A stretch of 64,000 nucleotides of DNA. Source: Solanum dulcamara (Eukaryota; Streptophyta; Magnoliopsida; Solanales; Solanaceae). The stretch spans positions 32,051,097 through 32,115,096 of the forward strand of contig NC_077242.1 in assembly GCF_947179165.1 (NCBI RefSeq), written 5' to 3'. Shown here piece after piece: positions 1-10,817 of the stretch. The notes under the pieces were generated by a model, which was not told where the DNA came from, made no database searches, and worked only from the letters and a program-made list of their open reading frames with translations. Within the stretch, counting starts at the first letter, position 1; every line of letters begins with the position of its first letter. The position numbers and the translations under genes are program-made.

Positions 1-551
1 TTCCTTGAGTTGAGATTCCGAGTTGATTTGATTCTTCCTTGATGTTCGTTGTATTCGGCCATTTTACATGCTCGTACATTCCATGTACTGACGCCATTTG
101 TCCTGCATCGTTTCATGATGCAGAGACAAGTACCAGAGATCATCAACCGGCGCTCCATTGAAGATCCACATACACTCCCAGCTAGTTAGTGAGTCCTCCT
201 AGTTTCCGGAGGATGTTGAGCTTTCTTGTATAGTGTGTTGTTGTTTCCTTTATTTTGATTATTGGTAGCCATGGACTTGTCATTGACACCTCTTAGACTT
301 CGATAGAGGCTTCATAAACTGGAGTGTGGGGAGGTTGAACTGTTATTTTGAGGAGTCTTATTATATGGTTTTGTTGGGTTGAAAATGCTTGGCCTTCGGC
401 CCCCATATATGAATAGTATTTTATTAATTAAGTTTTTCCGCTAAGAGAATGTGTTTGAATGAATGTGTGACTGGACCAGGTGGTTCGCTCGGAGGTCAGA
501 AATGGCCTTCGAGTGCCGGCCACGCCTAGGGTACCCTCCCGGGGCGTGACA
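1..551 (+). repeat. 3' part of a Ty3/gypsy LTR
   Basis: The segment ends at 546-551 in GTGACA after a GC-rich GCCGGCCACGCC tract and a CCCTCCCGGGGCGTGACA end, which is the typical terminus of Solanaceae gypsy LTRs. The part near 60-130 (CATTCCATGTACTGACGCC) resembles the transcribed-region segment of such LTRs; family-A LTRs below carry a comparable TACTGACC stretch. The beginning of the LTR lies left of the window, so neither its length nor a target duplication can be given. No coding sequence is seen. It may be a solo LTR or the 3' LTR of an element outside the window. Confidence 0.6.
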
Positions 552-1330
552 TCTTTCTATAGGCACCACTTACATTCCAAAGATGACCCTCATATGTCAA
601 TCCTATGGTTCCAAAATTTTCCCAGTGTCTATGTCCCTTCTGTGACTACCTCCTATGGTTTGTAGGTCCTTATACAGACCATAGGTAGGCTCGTACAAAC
701 TAGCACCAACAATATTTCTACAACTTTTCTTTTCCATTTTGACTTTTCAACTTTCGAAGTATTACATGTTTTGGGCATCATGGACTTTCAATCCCATTAA
801 CCTCTTTTGAGCACTTTATATGCTCAAAGAACCCATTTTATGGGTTTCTAGATTTCCAAACATCATAAACCAAAATTAAAACCTCAATTTCACTTTGAGA
901 AGTATAATTAAGCAACTTAGAGTTAAGTTAATAATTACGTCATCGCATGTTGTCCCATCAATTTCAAGATTTTTAGGGTTCTACCCCTTAATTTCCCATT
1001 AAGATCACTCCCTTCGATTCTAGGATGAGTCGAATTAAGAGGTGAAAATATTGACGAAGAAGACTTACCTCTGCAGAGAAAAACTCCTAGACCTCAGAAG
1101 AAAATTGACTTAAACACTTTGTCTTGCATCGTTCGCTGCAACGGCCCTGTCCCTACAGCAAACCCACTATAGTGCACGAAGTTTTTTTATGGCGAACCAG
1201 CACCTGATCGGCCTTCAATACAGCGAACCTTGACTTACTATGGGAAAAGACCCCACCGCTGCAGCAATACACCCTCCTTAAACAGTTGTTAGGGCAAAAA
1301 CATAAGCACCCCCTATTTACAACATACTAA
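552..1330. repeat. Probable LTR-derived fragment, unclassified
   Basis: There is no coding potential. The text alternates T-rich and C-rich noncoding stretches and includes a GC-richer part at 1090-1260 (CTGCAACGGCCCTGTCCC, CTATAGTGCACG, CAGCGAACC). That theme recurs in the LTR of the Tekay-like element at 18.3 kb (CCCACTATAGGGCCCTTCC). I infer an antisense piece of a related LTR. Boundaries are uncertain and no TSD is visible. Confidence 0.3.
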
Positions 1331-2034
1331 TCACACGATCAAAAGATATCAGTTAGAAAAATATTCCCAATTCAAGTTTTTACTAAATCATTATATTATA
1401 GAAACTCAGATAAGAATATTATAGCCCTAAATACCCATAACAACTGGACAGATCGTTACATCATCCTTAAAAGGGTATCAGATCTTTTGTATTTTTTTTG
1501 AATTCCTTCTTTTAAAATCTTTACTTTTACATCTCAATATGCTTTTAAGTTTCAGTTGCTTTCTTTTATATGCTAAGATCATATATTTTGCAGCTAGAAG
1601 CCCATATTCTTTACCAAATTATTTAGTGTGAGAAGAAGATCGTGAAAGATGAGATTTTTTGATAGAAAAATCCGTTTAGAAAAAAAATTAAAAATCCAAA
1701 TCGTACCAAATTAGAAAAAAATGAATTGAACTAATTCAGTTCGGAATTTGATATGCACTAAGTGAAAAAACTAAAAATCGACGAATCAAATCAAAATTTA
1801 AAATATCGAACCGAATAATTAAATATCCACCCCAAATAAAAATTCATATATATGATGTACCAAACTCCTTTAAAATCACTTAAAAGGAGAATGAGAGTAC
1901 CTGCATAAATTATATGAGAGCTTATTTGTTATTTAACTAGAGGCAAAAACTACGTGGTTTGCACGAGTCCAATATTTATTCACAAAGTTATTTTTTCGAA
2001 GCAATTTTAATTAAATAATTTTAAATTATATATT

Positions 2035-2570
2035 TTTTTTATAACAATAAATCATCTCATTAAGAGAAAAATGAATACCTACAAATATCATTATGTAAAT
2101 TTTAAATGATGTTAATTAAAATAATTTTGAAATTTTAATATAAAACAAGTTTTATGTAATTTTAAATGATGTTAATTAAAATAATTTTGAAATTTTAATA
2201 TAAAACAAGTTTTATGTGTGTGTGAAGAAGATTAACTAATAAGGAGTAATGTTATTATTTATTAACTTATAAGCATGAGAAAAAGAAGAAGAAGAAGATT
2301 AACTAATAAACATAATTCCGAAAATGCTCCCAACTACCTCGAGTTGCTTACTGTAGTCTCTTTATATGATAGTAAATCATCTCAGTAAGTGAAAACCAAA
2401 TGCCTATAAATATTGTTAATATTATATATTTTAAATGGTTTGATTAAAATAATTCTAATTTTTTAATATAAAATAAGTTTTATATATAGAGAGAGGAAGA
2501 TTTACTAATAAACATCAATTCCGAAAATGCCCCCAACTATCCCAAGTTGCTCACTTATCTCTTATTAAAT
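2035..2570. repeat. Degenerate approx. 0.25-kb direct duplication
   Basis: The segment from about 2040 to 2345 resembles about 2355-2570. Both contain AATCATCTCA, the TTTAAATG...AATATAAAA block, an AGAAGATT(A/T)ACTAATAAACAT block, TTCCGAAAATGC and CCAACTA...AGTTGCT. The first copy additionally carries the 60-bp internal duplication. There is no coding content. It may be a decayed small element or a simple segmental duplication. Confidence 0.65.
2101..2220. repeat. 60-bp tandem duplication
   Basis: Bases 2101-2160 and 2161-2220 match except in the last few bases (TAAT versus GTGTG region). The unit begins TTTAAATGATGTTAATTAAA and ends in ACAAGTTTTATGT. A third, diverged copy lies at about 2430-2490. 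The near-identity of the first two copies indicates a recent local duplication. Confidence 0.9.
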
Positions 2571-3021
2571 AAGAGAAAAATACAAAATATAATTGGATAA
2601 CAATGAATTAAATTAGTACTCCATAGATTAGAATTATCAAAAGGGCAAACCAACGCTCTTAATATCAAACAAATACTATTTATTTAAAAAATAATCATAA
2701 ATTATATAGTAATTTATAATTTCTATATTATATTCCGTATTAAATTATCTATTCTTACATTACAATCCCAAAATTGATACCAAAACAGTCAATGCATGAA
2801 TGAACATCGAAGTTGATGAATCGGTTTCTAAGAAGGAACGTCCAGTAGATTCTGTTAAATGCAAGCTTCCTTGCAGCTAAGCTACACGTCAAATTTGTTT
2901 TAATTTTATTGCAGTTTAATTCTAAGCTTTTTTATGTGATACCTTCGTTCTGTTGCATTCCCTCATTAGGAAGTAGACTTTTGTACTCTTTACTTAGAAA
3001 CAAAAAAAGGTGTGTACTCTT

Positions 3022-3724
3022 TTCATCAACTTCTGGAAGGACACAAACCCGAAAACAGAAAAAAAAATAAAATTTAACGTGGGAAAATCCTTCAAATCGA
3101 AAGTAACAACCATGGAATCTTCGAGATCCGAATTGCTCCACTATAACAATAAGAGGGTTACAAATATTCTCCTAAATGACGACACAATAATTACCAAGCA
3201 AGGAGAAGTAATAGCTACACCAACAAAAGTAATAGAAAAAAAACCACTCAAAATAGAGCTACTGTTCGGAACCTAAAACAGAATGTTTCTGACTCCAAAT
3301 CCGATCTCCATTGTTCAAATCAAACATTAAGATGTTAGGAACACTCAGAACAAATTTCAGCCCGATTCAATGGTTAATGAATCGGCGTACGCAATTTGAA
3401 GGTTGCTGGTCGGAGAGCCAAAACTGCTGCGGAAAATACCCTTTTCTTCTCTCTTCTCTCTTGTTGAAAGCTCTCTCAAAAACATTTCTTATGTGCCTAA
3501 TATCTCTCAAAGACACTACCAATGAGCAATTGCATAATTCTCTCAAATCATTTTATATATAGAGTGGTACTTTTTTCTAAAGCCAAAACCAACTTCAAAT
3601 AGGATTATAATTTCACTCATTTTCCAAATAGAATTGGGAACCAAATAAGGAGAATTATTCCAATCCTTTTACAAATAGGATTAGGACACGAGATTTTGGA
3701 TTGGACATAGGACATAGCCCAACA
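3022..3724 (-). repeat. copia 3' LTR (complete)
   Basis: This repeats the 7883-8265 sequence: AACAATAAGAGGGTTA, AAGCAAGGAGAAG, AATAGCTACACCAACAAAAG and GGTTAATGAATC occur in both. The inner end, ...GACATAGCCCAACA at 3711-3724, reads TGTTGGGC on the minus strand, a proper TG start next to the polypurine tract. The outer edge near 3022-3030 is set only by alignment with the other LTR (GGAAGGACACAAACCC versus CGAAGGATGCAAACCC). Confidence 0.8.
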
Positions 3725-3740
3725 AACTTCCCCTCCATCC
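3725..3740 (-). other. Polypurine tract of copia element
   Basis: On the minus strand this reads GGATGGAGGGGAAGTT directly before the 3' LTR. It is the plus-strand DNA priming site expected at this place in an LTR retrotransposon. Confidence 0.7.
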
Positions 3741-3756
3741 AAGGGGCCAAATGGAC

Positions 3757-4402
3757 TTTAAGTGGAGGAACTCTTGATAGGCTTCATGCTTGCCGATGTT
3801 CTACAAAACTCTTGTTTTTCTGCGATCACCACTTTTGTAAGCATATTTGAAGGATTTTCATCACTGTGTATCTTCTCAACCTCAAATAATTTCTCTTCCA
3901 CGGTCAGTCTAATCCAATGATACTTTCTACTAATATGCTTAAACTTAGAATGAAAGATTGAGTGCTTGGTGAGATAAATAGCACTGATTATCACAGAATA
4001 AGATGAACCTTGACTGCTCAAAGTCAAGATCTTTAATAAATTCCTTCATCCAAAGTAATTTTTTGGCACCTTCAGTAATAGCAATATATTCGGCTTCTAT
4101 GGTGGATAGATCTATGCACTTCTGTAGTCTAGATTTTTAAAAAATAGCTCCCCCTGAAAAAGTAATCAAATAACCGGAAGTGAATTTTGAATTGTCAAGA
4201 TTGCCTCCCAAATTAGAATTTGTGTAGCATACAAGTTCAGGCTTGATACTAACAAAGCACAACTCCATATCTGAAGTGCCCTTTAAATATCTTAGTATTC
4301 ATTTCACTGCATTCCAGTGTTCCTTTCCAAGATTAGAAAGAAATCTGCTAACAGTACCAACAACATGTGCAATATCTGGTCTAGTGAAAACCATAGCATA
4401 CA
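3757..4402 (-). pseudogene. copia RNase H remnant
   Basis: The minus-strand translation gives the end of pol: a TRPDIAHVVG segment, a WILRYLKGTSD-like segment, the RNase H block with SKFTSGYL, then LSTIEAEYIA and an FCDNQ segment. The family normally has an Asp-containing first motif (YTD.D). Here it reads YTNSN, so the catalytic Asp codons are now Asn. Several stops interrupt the tail. RNase H normally removes RNA from the cDNA hybrid. This copy cannot be active. Confidence 0.8.
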
Positions 4403-4882
4403 TCAAACTACTAATTGTAGAAGAGTATGGAATACATGACATCTCCTTCTTCTCTTATTAGTAGATGGACTCTGGATTGTACTCAACTTAAAGTCTTTAG
4501 CAATAGGAGTACTAACCATTTTTCCTTCTGTCATATTAAATCTCTTGAGTACCTTCTCAATGTACTGCTTTTGGGATAATGATAACATCTTCTTCCTATC
4601 TCGATGAATTTGTATGCCTAAAATTTTCCTTGCTGGCCCCAAGTCCTTCATTGCAAATGATTTGCTCAACTCCTTCTTAAGGACTACAATTCTAGATTTA
4701 TTTCTGCCAACAATCAACATATCATCCACATAAAGTAGTAAGATAATAAAATCATTATCAGAGAACTTTTGAAAGAATACACAATGATCTAAAGAAGTTT
4801 TCTTGTATCCTTGATTTTTGATGACATATTCCAACTTTAAGTACCACTGCCTTGGAGCTTGTTTCAAGCCATACAAGCTCAT
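4403..4882 (-). pseudogene. copia reverse transcriptase, C-terminal half
   Basis: An open stretch of about 159 codons begins SLYGLKQAPRQWYLKL, continues through the catalytic YVDDML box, and runs into SLSQKQYIEKVLKRF and a VSTPIAKDF segment. All are hallmarks of the copia RT palm and connection. The YVDD aspartates are intact. It is separated from the N-terminal half by a broken stretch at 4883-5081 that should have encoded the VKTAFL region. It is the best preserved part of this copy. Confidence 0.88.
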
Positions 4883-5432
4883 TCTGAATTTACAGACAGT
4901 TTTATTTTACTTTAACCACAAAATATTCAGGCTGCTCCATGTAACTTTCTTCTTCTAAATCACCATGGAGAAAAACAGTCTTGACATCCATCTGCTCAAC
5001 CTCTAAATCTAGACTTGCGGCTAAGCTTAGAACCATGAGAATAGAAGACATTTTCACAACAGGAGAGAAAATTTCATGAAACTAAACTCTCTTTCTCTGG
5101 CCAAAACCTTTGACAACTAACCTCACTTTATATCTAGGTGCAGATCTATGTTTCTCTTGCTTTACTCTGAAGATCCATTTATTTGTCAAAGTTTTCTTAC
5201 CTTTCGGTAACTCCACAAACTCATATATGTCATTCTCATGAAGTGACTTCTTATCATCTTCCATGGCTTCTATCCACTTATCTCTATGAGTATCTAGCAT
5301 GACTTCATCATAATCTTCAGGTTCTCCCATGTCAGTCAAAAGTATATACTCATTAGGAGAATAACGTGTTGACTTTAGCTTCTCCCTAGTAGATCTTCCA
5401 CAAGAGATTTCTGGAGTATCTAGAGTAGTCAT
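4883..5432 (-). pseudogene. copia reverse transcriptase, N-terminal half
   Basis: The frame at 5432-5082 contains DKWIEAMEDDKKSLHEND, a YEFVELPKGKKTLTNKWIF segment and RLVVKGFGQ, the entry to the copia RT domain. At about 5090 the text that should continue into the palm is frameshifted (FGQRKRV then stop). Bases 4883-5080 still show weak similarity (EQMDVKT-like words) in shifted frames. It is upstream of, and once continuous with, the YVDD half. Confidence 0.85.
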
Positions 5433-6418
5433 TTGAACATGAGTTGGTGCATGATCAACTATAACATCATTACTAGGAGCATCTTCAAGTTCTACACTCT
5501 ACTAATCATTCTGATATTGATCCCCATCGACATTAGTATCTTAGATTTCTTCATGTGCAAAAGATGTGTCAGTACTAGGAATTGGATCAACATTAACCAA
5601 GCTTTCATCAATCTGAGAATCTGTTTTCTCAGTCTTGTTAATATCTTCAATTGTTTGGTCTTCAAAGAACAAAGCATCACAACTTCAGATAAGCTTCTTA
5701 TCGATTGGATCATAAAAGCGATATTCAAACTCATCTTGACCATAACCAATGAAGATGCACTACTTAGTTTTAACATCCAGTTTTGATGTCTCATCTTTTG
5801 GAACATGCTCACAAGTTTTACACCCAAATACTTTCAAGTGATCATAGGAGACATCATTTGCAAATCAAACTCTTTTTGGAACATCACCATCCAAAGCAAC
5901 AGTAGGAGACAAATTGATAACATAAGCAACAGTGTTAAGTGCTTCCACCCAAAAGGAATTTAAAAGTTTAGCCTCTGTAAAAATGCATCTAACTCTCTCA
6001 ATAAGAGTTCCATTTATCCTTTCTGCCAAGCCATTCAATTGAGGTATCTTGGGAGGATTCTTCTAATGACGAATTTCTTGCGCTTTGTAGTAGTTATGAA
6101 AGGGACCAATATACTCACCACCATTTTTAGTGCGAATACATTTTAATTTCTTTCTAGTTTGCTTTGCAGTAGTTATGAAAGGGACCAATATACTCACCAC
6201 CATTGTTAGTGTGAATACATTTTAATTTCTTTCTAGTTTGTCTCTTAGATAAGGCTTGAAACTCCTTAAACACATCAAGTACTTGATCTTTGGATTTTAA
6301 AGGATATACCCACAACTTGCGAGAATGATCATCAATGAAATTTGCAAATTAAAGTGCATCACCTTTTGACTTCACTTTAAAAGGACCATTAAAGTCATAG
6401 TGTACTAGCTCCAGTAGT
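5433..6418 (-). pseudogene. copia integrase core and C-terminus, degraded
   Basis: In shifting minus-strand frames one can read integrase-associated words: a KVFGCKTCEHVPKDE-like segment (about 5830-5780), a FIGYGQDEFEYRFYDP-like segment (about 5760-5700), and at 6060-6000 the NGLAERINGTLI region (family words in decayed form). Several in-frame stops and a local tandem duplication (6077-6240) break it. It would integrate the cDNA in an intact copy. The catalytic triad could not be confirmed. Confidence 0.65.
6077..6240. repeat. Approx. 82-bp tandem duplication inside copia integrase
   Basis: The segment beginning CTTTGTAGTAGTTATGAAAG (about 6081) recurs at about 6163 as CTTTGCAGTAGTTATGAAAG. 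Both continue through GGGACCAATATACTCACC to TTTCTTTCTAGTTTG. Only a few bases differ. It is an internal duplication within the integrase frame and further inactivates it. Confidence 0.85.
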
Positions 6419-6616
6419 TCAGTCTTTCTTTGAAGGACGATGACTGTGGAAAAAACTCTTTTCTATTTTCCTAGCTAAGAAATGAACACATATTTTCACC
6501 TTTGCTTGTTTCACACCAGCAAGCAAATTCTTCTTAGCCAAACATATGATCCCCCTCTCGCTCATATGACTGAGTCTCTTGTGCCACAATTCTGATAAAG
6601 TCTCATTTTCTACCAA
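6419..6616 (-). pseudogene. copia GAG-pre-integrase segment
   Basis: The open segment reads LSELWHKRLSHMSERGI, then LAKKNLL and a VKICVHFLARK segment. The W-H-RL-H-S pattern is the GAG-pre-integrase module with the His part of the integrase zinc finger. The expected Cys pair appears as C then F, so the second Cys is lost. It lies between protease and integrase core. Confidence 0.82.
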
Positions 6617-6712
6617 ATTTATAGAGTCCCCAAGGATTGATCCTTGTTTTATGTATAAATTTGAATGCTTTCTTCCTCAAGTTACAATTAATGAGCCTTT
6701 GATGAGCTTTTA

Positions 6713-6985
6713 TTAGCCATTGAACAAGTCATTATGGTAGCCATCATCATCTAGTTGTCCTACAGAGATCAAATTCAAAAGAATGTCTGGAGCGTACTTG
6801 ACATTCTGAAGGACTAACGTTGTACCAAGATTGATCTTCAAATAAACCATGCCAACACCCAGCACCTTAACCTCATTAGCATTACCCATCTTTAACACGC
6901 CGGAATTAACAAGAGTATAAGATGAAAAGAACTCTTTCCTCGATATGACATGCGATGTAGCTCCAGAATCTACTATCCAACTTGT
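6713..6985 (-). pseudogene. copia protease remnant
   Basis: The minus-strand frame starts at an aspartic-protease motif, DSGATSHV (about 6978-6950), followed by LKMGNANEVKVLGVG and by NVKYAPDILLNLISVGQL, the usual end of the copia protease. The catalytic DSG is intact. A stop lies just upstream (FVA* D), separating it from the gag frame. In an active element it would cleave the Gag-Pol polyprotein. Confidence 0.85.
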
Positions 6986-6988
6986 ATC

Positions 6989-7309
6989 TTAAGCTACAAA
7001 ATTGATGATGTTTTTATCACAAGCAAAGAGAAGGCCATCTCGGACAATAGCAACAACATTGTCTCCATTATTTTCTTCTTTCTTTCCTTCTCTAAGGTCT
7101 TGCTTCAACTTAGTGCAAAATCTTTTAATATGTCCTTTCTTTCCACAATGATGACATGAAATATTTTGATACTTGGATCTTGACTTGCTTTTACTTTTAC
7201 CTCTACTTCTTGAACCTCTTATTTTACCTCTCCCTTGATATTTTGTAAAGAGGACATCTGAATGTGAGGACGTGCCTTGAGATCTTCTTCTGACTTCTTC
7301 ATTCAACAC
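6989..7309 (-). pseudogene. copia gag C-terminus with CCHC zinc knuckle
   Basis: The frame reads LNEEVRRRSQGTSSHSD, a basic KSKSKSRSK stretch, then the CHHCGKKGHIKRFC zinc knuckle (C-X2-C-X4-H-X4-C, complete). This is the nucleic-acid-binding end of copia Gag. It continues toward the protease but meets a stop at about 6989. Confidence 0.88.
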
Positions 7310-7369
7310 ACCATTTTTTGCATATTTGTTAGTAACTTTACCACTAGAAGAAAAAATTATTAAAGAAAC

Positions 7370-7830
7370 TCAAAAAGTTTCCCAAGAATCTAGTAGAGTA
7401 TTAAAAAGCCAACGTCCTTTTATTTCATCATCAAAATTGACACTCATTACTGACAGCTGATCAAGAGCTCCTTTAAAATAATTTATGTGATAAAAAATAG
7501 GACTGCCCTCCTTGTATTTAAAGGTCATCAATAACTTTAGCAAAAATAACTTGTTATTGCCAGTTTTTGAAGCATAAAACATCTCCAACTTTTTTCACAA
7601 TGTTCTAGCATGTGTCTCATTCACAATATGGTTGTGAAAATTATAGTCAACCCATTGCCTTATATATCCACATACTTGTTGGTGCTCAAAATCCCAATTT
7701 TCATCTGTCATATTCTCGGGTTTATGAGCAGCGAAAACGGAAAGATGCATCTTTTTCATGAATAGTAAATCTTTCATCTTGCTCTTTCATATGTTGTAGT
7801 TACTTCCATTTAAACACACTATCTTGATCA
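7370..7830 (-). pseudogene. copia gag N-terminal and central part
   Basis: Two neighbouring frames give a Gag of the Tnt1 style: KMKDLLFMKKMHLSVF and ENWDFEHQQVCGYIRQWVD (7777-7595), then LEMFYASKTGNNKLFLLKLL and a DQLSVMSVNFDDE segment (7588-7370). A stop at about 7590 splits them and another at 7370 closes the second. The likely original start is near 7830, just inside the primer-binding site. The start codon itself cannot be fixed. Confidence 0.82.
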
Positions 7831-7863
7831 TATTTCCTCCATCAAAAAATTCTTCATAGACAA

Positions 7864-7880
7864 CCAAGGATCTGATACCA
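7864..7880 (-). other. Primer-binding site of copia element
   Basis: The minus strand reads TGGTATCAGATCCTTGG two bases from the LTR edge (7883). TGGTATCAGA is the complement of the initiator methionine tRNA 3' end used by most copia elements. Confidence 0.85.
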
Positions 7881-7882
7881 CT

Positions 7883-8265
7883 TGTTATGATCGAAGGATG
7901 CAAACCCAAAAATAGAAAAAATAAATAACACCAAATTTAATATGGGAAAACCCTTCAAATTGAAGGTAAAAACCACGGGATATTTGAGATCTGAATTTCT
8001 CTACTACAATAATAAGAGGGTTATAAATATTCTTCTAAATGACTACACAACAATTGTCAAGCAAGGAGAAGCAATAGCTACACCAACAAAAGTAATAGGA
8101 AGAAAAACCACCCAAAACAGAGCTAGTGTTCAGAACCTAAACTAGGATGTATTTAATCTCCAAATATGATCTCCACCATTCGAATAAACCACTAAGATGT
8201 TAAAAATATTTATTAAAAATTTTAGCCGATCCAACGGTTAATGAATCAGAAAATGCAATGGGTAG
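7883..8265 (-). repeat. copia 5' LTR, truncated
   Basis: It starts on the plus strand with TGTTATGATCG and follows the 3' LTR to about GGTTAATGAATC at 8265. After that the two LTRs no longer match. About 320 bp of the outer (U3) part found in the 3023-3724 copy is missing, which removes the promoter side of the 5' LTR. Confidence 0.75.
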
Positions 8266-9074
8266 GTAATAGGTCTGAGCTTTAGCAAGAAAAAGTTTAA
8301 CTGCAAGTTTAAAAGTGCAAGATGTCATTAGCAATCCATTTACTATGTAATTTCATACTAAAACATATTTTAGGTTGTTCAATTATTTGCATCTTTTTTT
8401 TGTGAGAATGGAGATTAGTATCCTCTTAAGCTCCAACCTCAACCACTGTTGCTACAATGTATATGAACGCTATATGCTTACAAAAACTACAACTTTATCA
8501 CAAGAAAAAATTAAAAAATTAAAACCAATGTTATGTTATAATTCACTTGCAGTCATGTATGATAATCTTGACTATCATTTGACATAAATGCCTAGAGTAA
8601 TAATTACTAGGTATGATAACATGAAAGCAAAAGTTTGAGCATCGATCAATTCAAGAACCACAAAGACTCCTCACAAGAAACTAACTGTACATTGTATAAG
8701 CTGCCAAAAAAATAGTAAATGATAAATGAATGAATATTTTAGAATGGAAAATGAAGAGAAAAAATACAAATAGGACAAGGCGGGGCGGGGTAAGGTGGGG
8801 ATAATTTTTTAATGTATCCTAAACAGGGAAGGGTAGGGCAAGTCAAATATGGACAAGTAAATATGAAAGGAAGGATTATTTATTAGTATTTTATTTTACT
8901 AAACTAACATTATTAATTATGTTTTGAAAATCTAAATACTAGTACTTTATGTAGTTATTTAATGATAAGATTATTTTTGAAAGAAAATAATAAATTTTCT
9001 TGATTTACCAAAATGGATAAGTAAGAAGAAAAATATTTTCTAGTATAAGAATTAAGTAAAATACATGGAGAGGG
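8266..9074. other. Noncoding stretch with a G-rich block
   Basis: No gene or element boundary is recognised. A compact G-rich block at 8779-8800 (GGCGGGGCGGGG then TAAGGTGGGG) stands out in AT-rich surroundings. The remainder is AT-rich text next to the left LTR of element F. Confidence 0.45.
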
Positions 9075-9738
9075 TACGGGAGGAAATTGGACTTAGTAAA
9101 GAAAACGAATCGTTCTAGAGAGGTGAAGTAAAATCAACATTGAAGGAGTGCTAACCTAGATCCGGAGAAATGGAGAGAGATAGCCCCCAGTATGCCGAAC
9201 TCATCTACTCCCACCTGTGTAAGGTTGTCATGCCATCAGGCATCCTGTAGGGTCTTCATCCGCGAAAGATTGTCTTACAGCTGGACACATTCATAATGAC
9301 CATCAAAAAGTCAACAATCAATCTCGAGTAATGTGCCTATCTTCTCCAATCACCTTTAAGCAAAGCATCAAATCATTGTCACATGCTACAAGATAACCTT
9401 TTTATTGTTAGATGTGCAGACGTTTCTCATTGAGATGACGGTTAAGATTTTGTGGACTATAAAATAAGGCTCTGAGGAGAATAAAAAGACATTGAAAAAT
9501 ACCCCAAAATAAATATTAATCTTTTTATCGTTTGCCCTCAGAATTTCCATGAAACAAGGTTTCAAGCCCCTCCCCCTCTTATCTTACTTCCCTTTTTAAT
9601 AGATTTTATTTTTGTATTGATCCACCACCTTGGTGTTTTATCCTAAAGGAAATGAACTTGATCGACCAAATCCACTTGACATAAACACTTTTGTACAAAT
9701 TCTATTATTAACCAAAATGATAATTTTTTTGATAAACA
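9075..9738 (+). repeat. Left LTR of element F
   Basis: It aligns with 12780-13357 plus 16952-16977. It ends in ATAAACA just before the decayed primer-binding site. The left edge is placed by the start of similarity (GGTACGGGAGGAAATTGG versus GTATGGAGGAAATTGGG) and is uncertain by 10-20 bases. Confidence 0.6.
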
Positions 9739-9739
9739 G

Positions 9740-9760
9740 TTTAGAGTCGTCTGTAGGGAT
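9740..9760 (+). other. Decayed primer-binding site of element F
   Basis: The bases TTAGAGTCGTCTGTAGGGAT follow the LTR end by one to two bases. CGTCTGT.GGGA is the core of the primer site widespread in Tat-type gypsy elements. The 5' part (GGCGC) is mutated. Confidence 0.5.
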
Positions 9761-10817
9761 AGACAACTATAGTGTTATTTCATCTATTGTTCTCGCTTCT
9801 TGCTGAACCATCAAGGTATATCCACTAAAAATATGCTACCATATTTGGGGCTTAATTAGCATGATGGACTACAATCGATTTTTAATGCAATGTCCCATTT
9901 CTTATGAATTTTCTACAACTGATGTAATCTAAAGACATGTAAGGATTGAAATACCCTTAAGGACAAGGGTCGGGCCAAGGACAAAAAATATAATGAGTAC
10001 ATGATGGTATATAAAGTTTTATCTCTTCCAAAAAACTTATCGAATGAAGAAACGAGCCTCAAAAACTCCAAAGACAAAGGAGTCTAAGAAAGCACTCCTG
10101 GTCCTATATTGAGGGAGATCCCCATATCCATAATACCTATCCTTAACTAACTAAGTAACTGTCAAAAATATCCGGACTCTTGAGAGACAAGATAGGGTAT
10201 TAAGTTGATGCCTGACACCTAAAGAGCGGTGGTAACACTTTGTTGAAGGTGAGAGAATATTGATTTTCGCACTATTAATGTAAAAATATCTACCAACCAA
10301 AGTAGTCATATGTCACTGGATATAGTACTTCCAAAAGCGTGCAGAGTCGAAGCGAAGGTTAATCAATACCTATTCTCCAACCCATAAATGATGTGTTGAT
10401 TCTCCAAATCATATCACCTGAGTACACGAGCACAAAGCTCAAGTTTGAAACAAATTGTGACTGAGGACTTATGTCAAGTCAAAAAAGTCCTTCCCAGGTC
10501 ACTAAAATTTCAAAGGGAGGACTGGTTCTTAAACAAAGTAAATACCGAGCTATTTGTATGATGGGACAATAGGTTTTAGTACTCACAAAATGTTGTCAAG
10601 ATGTTTAAAGATGTTAAAGCTCCAGACATAAGAGTAAGATATGAAGAATGTGTATTGAGACTCATCATAGTAATGACACTGGTAGTTCCTTACTCCATTT
10701 GGGATACTATTAATAAATGATGAAGACAATACTCGATTGTAAGAACTTGATGATCGGGGATCACGATAAAACTTTATCCTCAAAATCATTCCAAGAACAA
10801 GTTAAGCGTAAACAATA

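Larger units (their letters stand above)
1331..3021. other. AT-rich noncoding stretch
   Basis: No gene is recognised. The stretch is strongly AT-rich. It contains a run of pairing-type words near 1680-1830 (AATCGTACC, GTTCGG, GAACCGAATAA) and two nested duplications annotated separately. Nothing resembling a promoter or RNA gene could be supported. Confidence 0.5.
3022..8265 (-). mobile_element. Ty1/copia retrotransposon, Tnt1-like, degenerate
   Basis: In element (minus) orientation the order is a truncated 5' LTR (8265-7883), an initiator-Met-type primer-binding site, gag with a CCHC knuckle, protease, GAG-pre-integrase, integrase, RT, RNase H, a polypurine tract and a complete 3' LTR (3724-3022). 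The order PR-IN-RT-RNase H defines Ty1/copia. The interior is about 4.16 kb, a normal size for the family. All coding parts are broken by stops or frameshifts, so the copy is dead. The outer end of the 5' LTR is missing, so no target duplication can be checked. Similarity to Tnt1 and other Tork-lineage elements is judged from motif style only. Confidence 0.9.

Noticed and set aside
5433..5786. 117-codon plus-strand frame rich in Ile/Leu
   Set aside because: Shadow of the AT-rich copia integrase region on the other strand.
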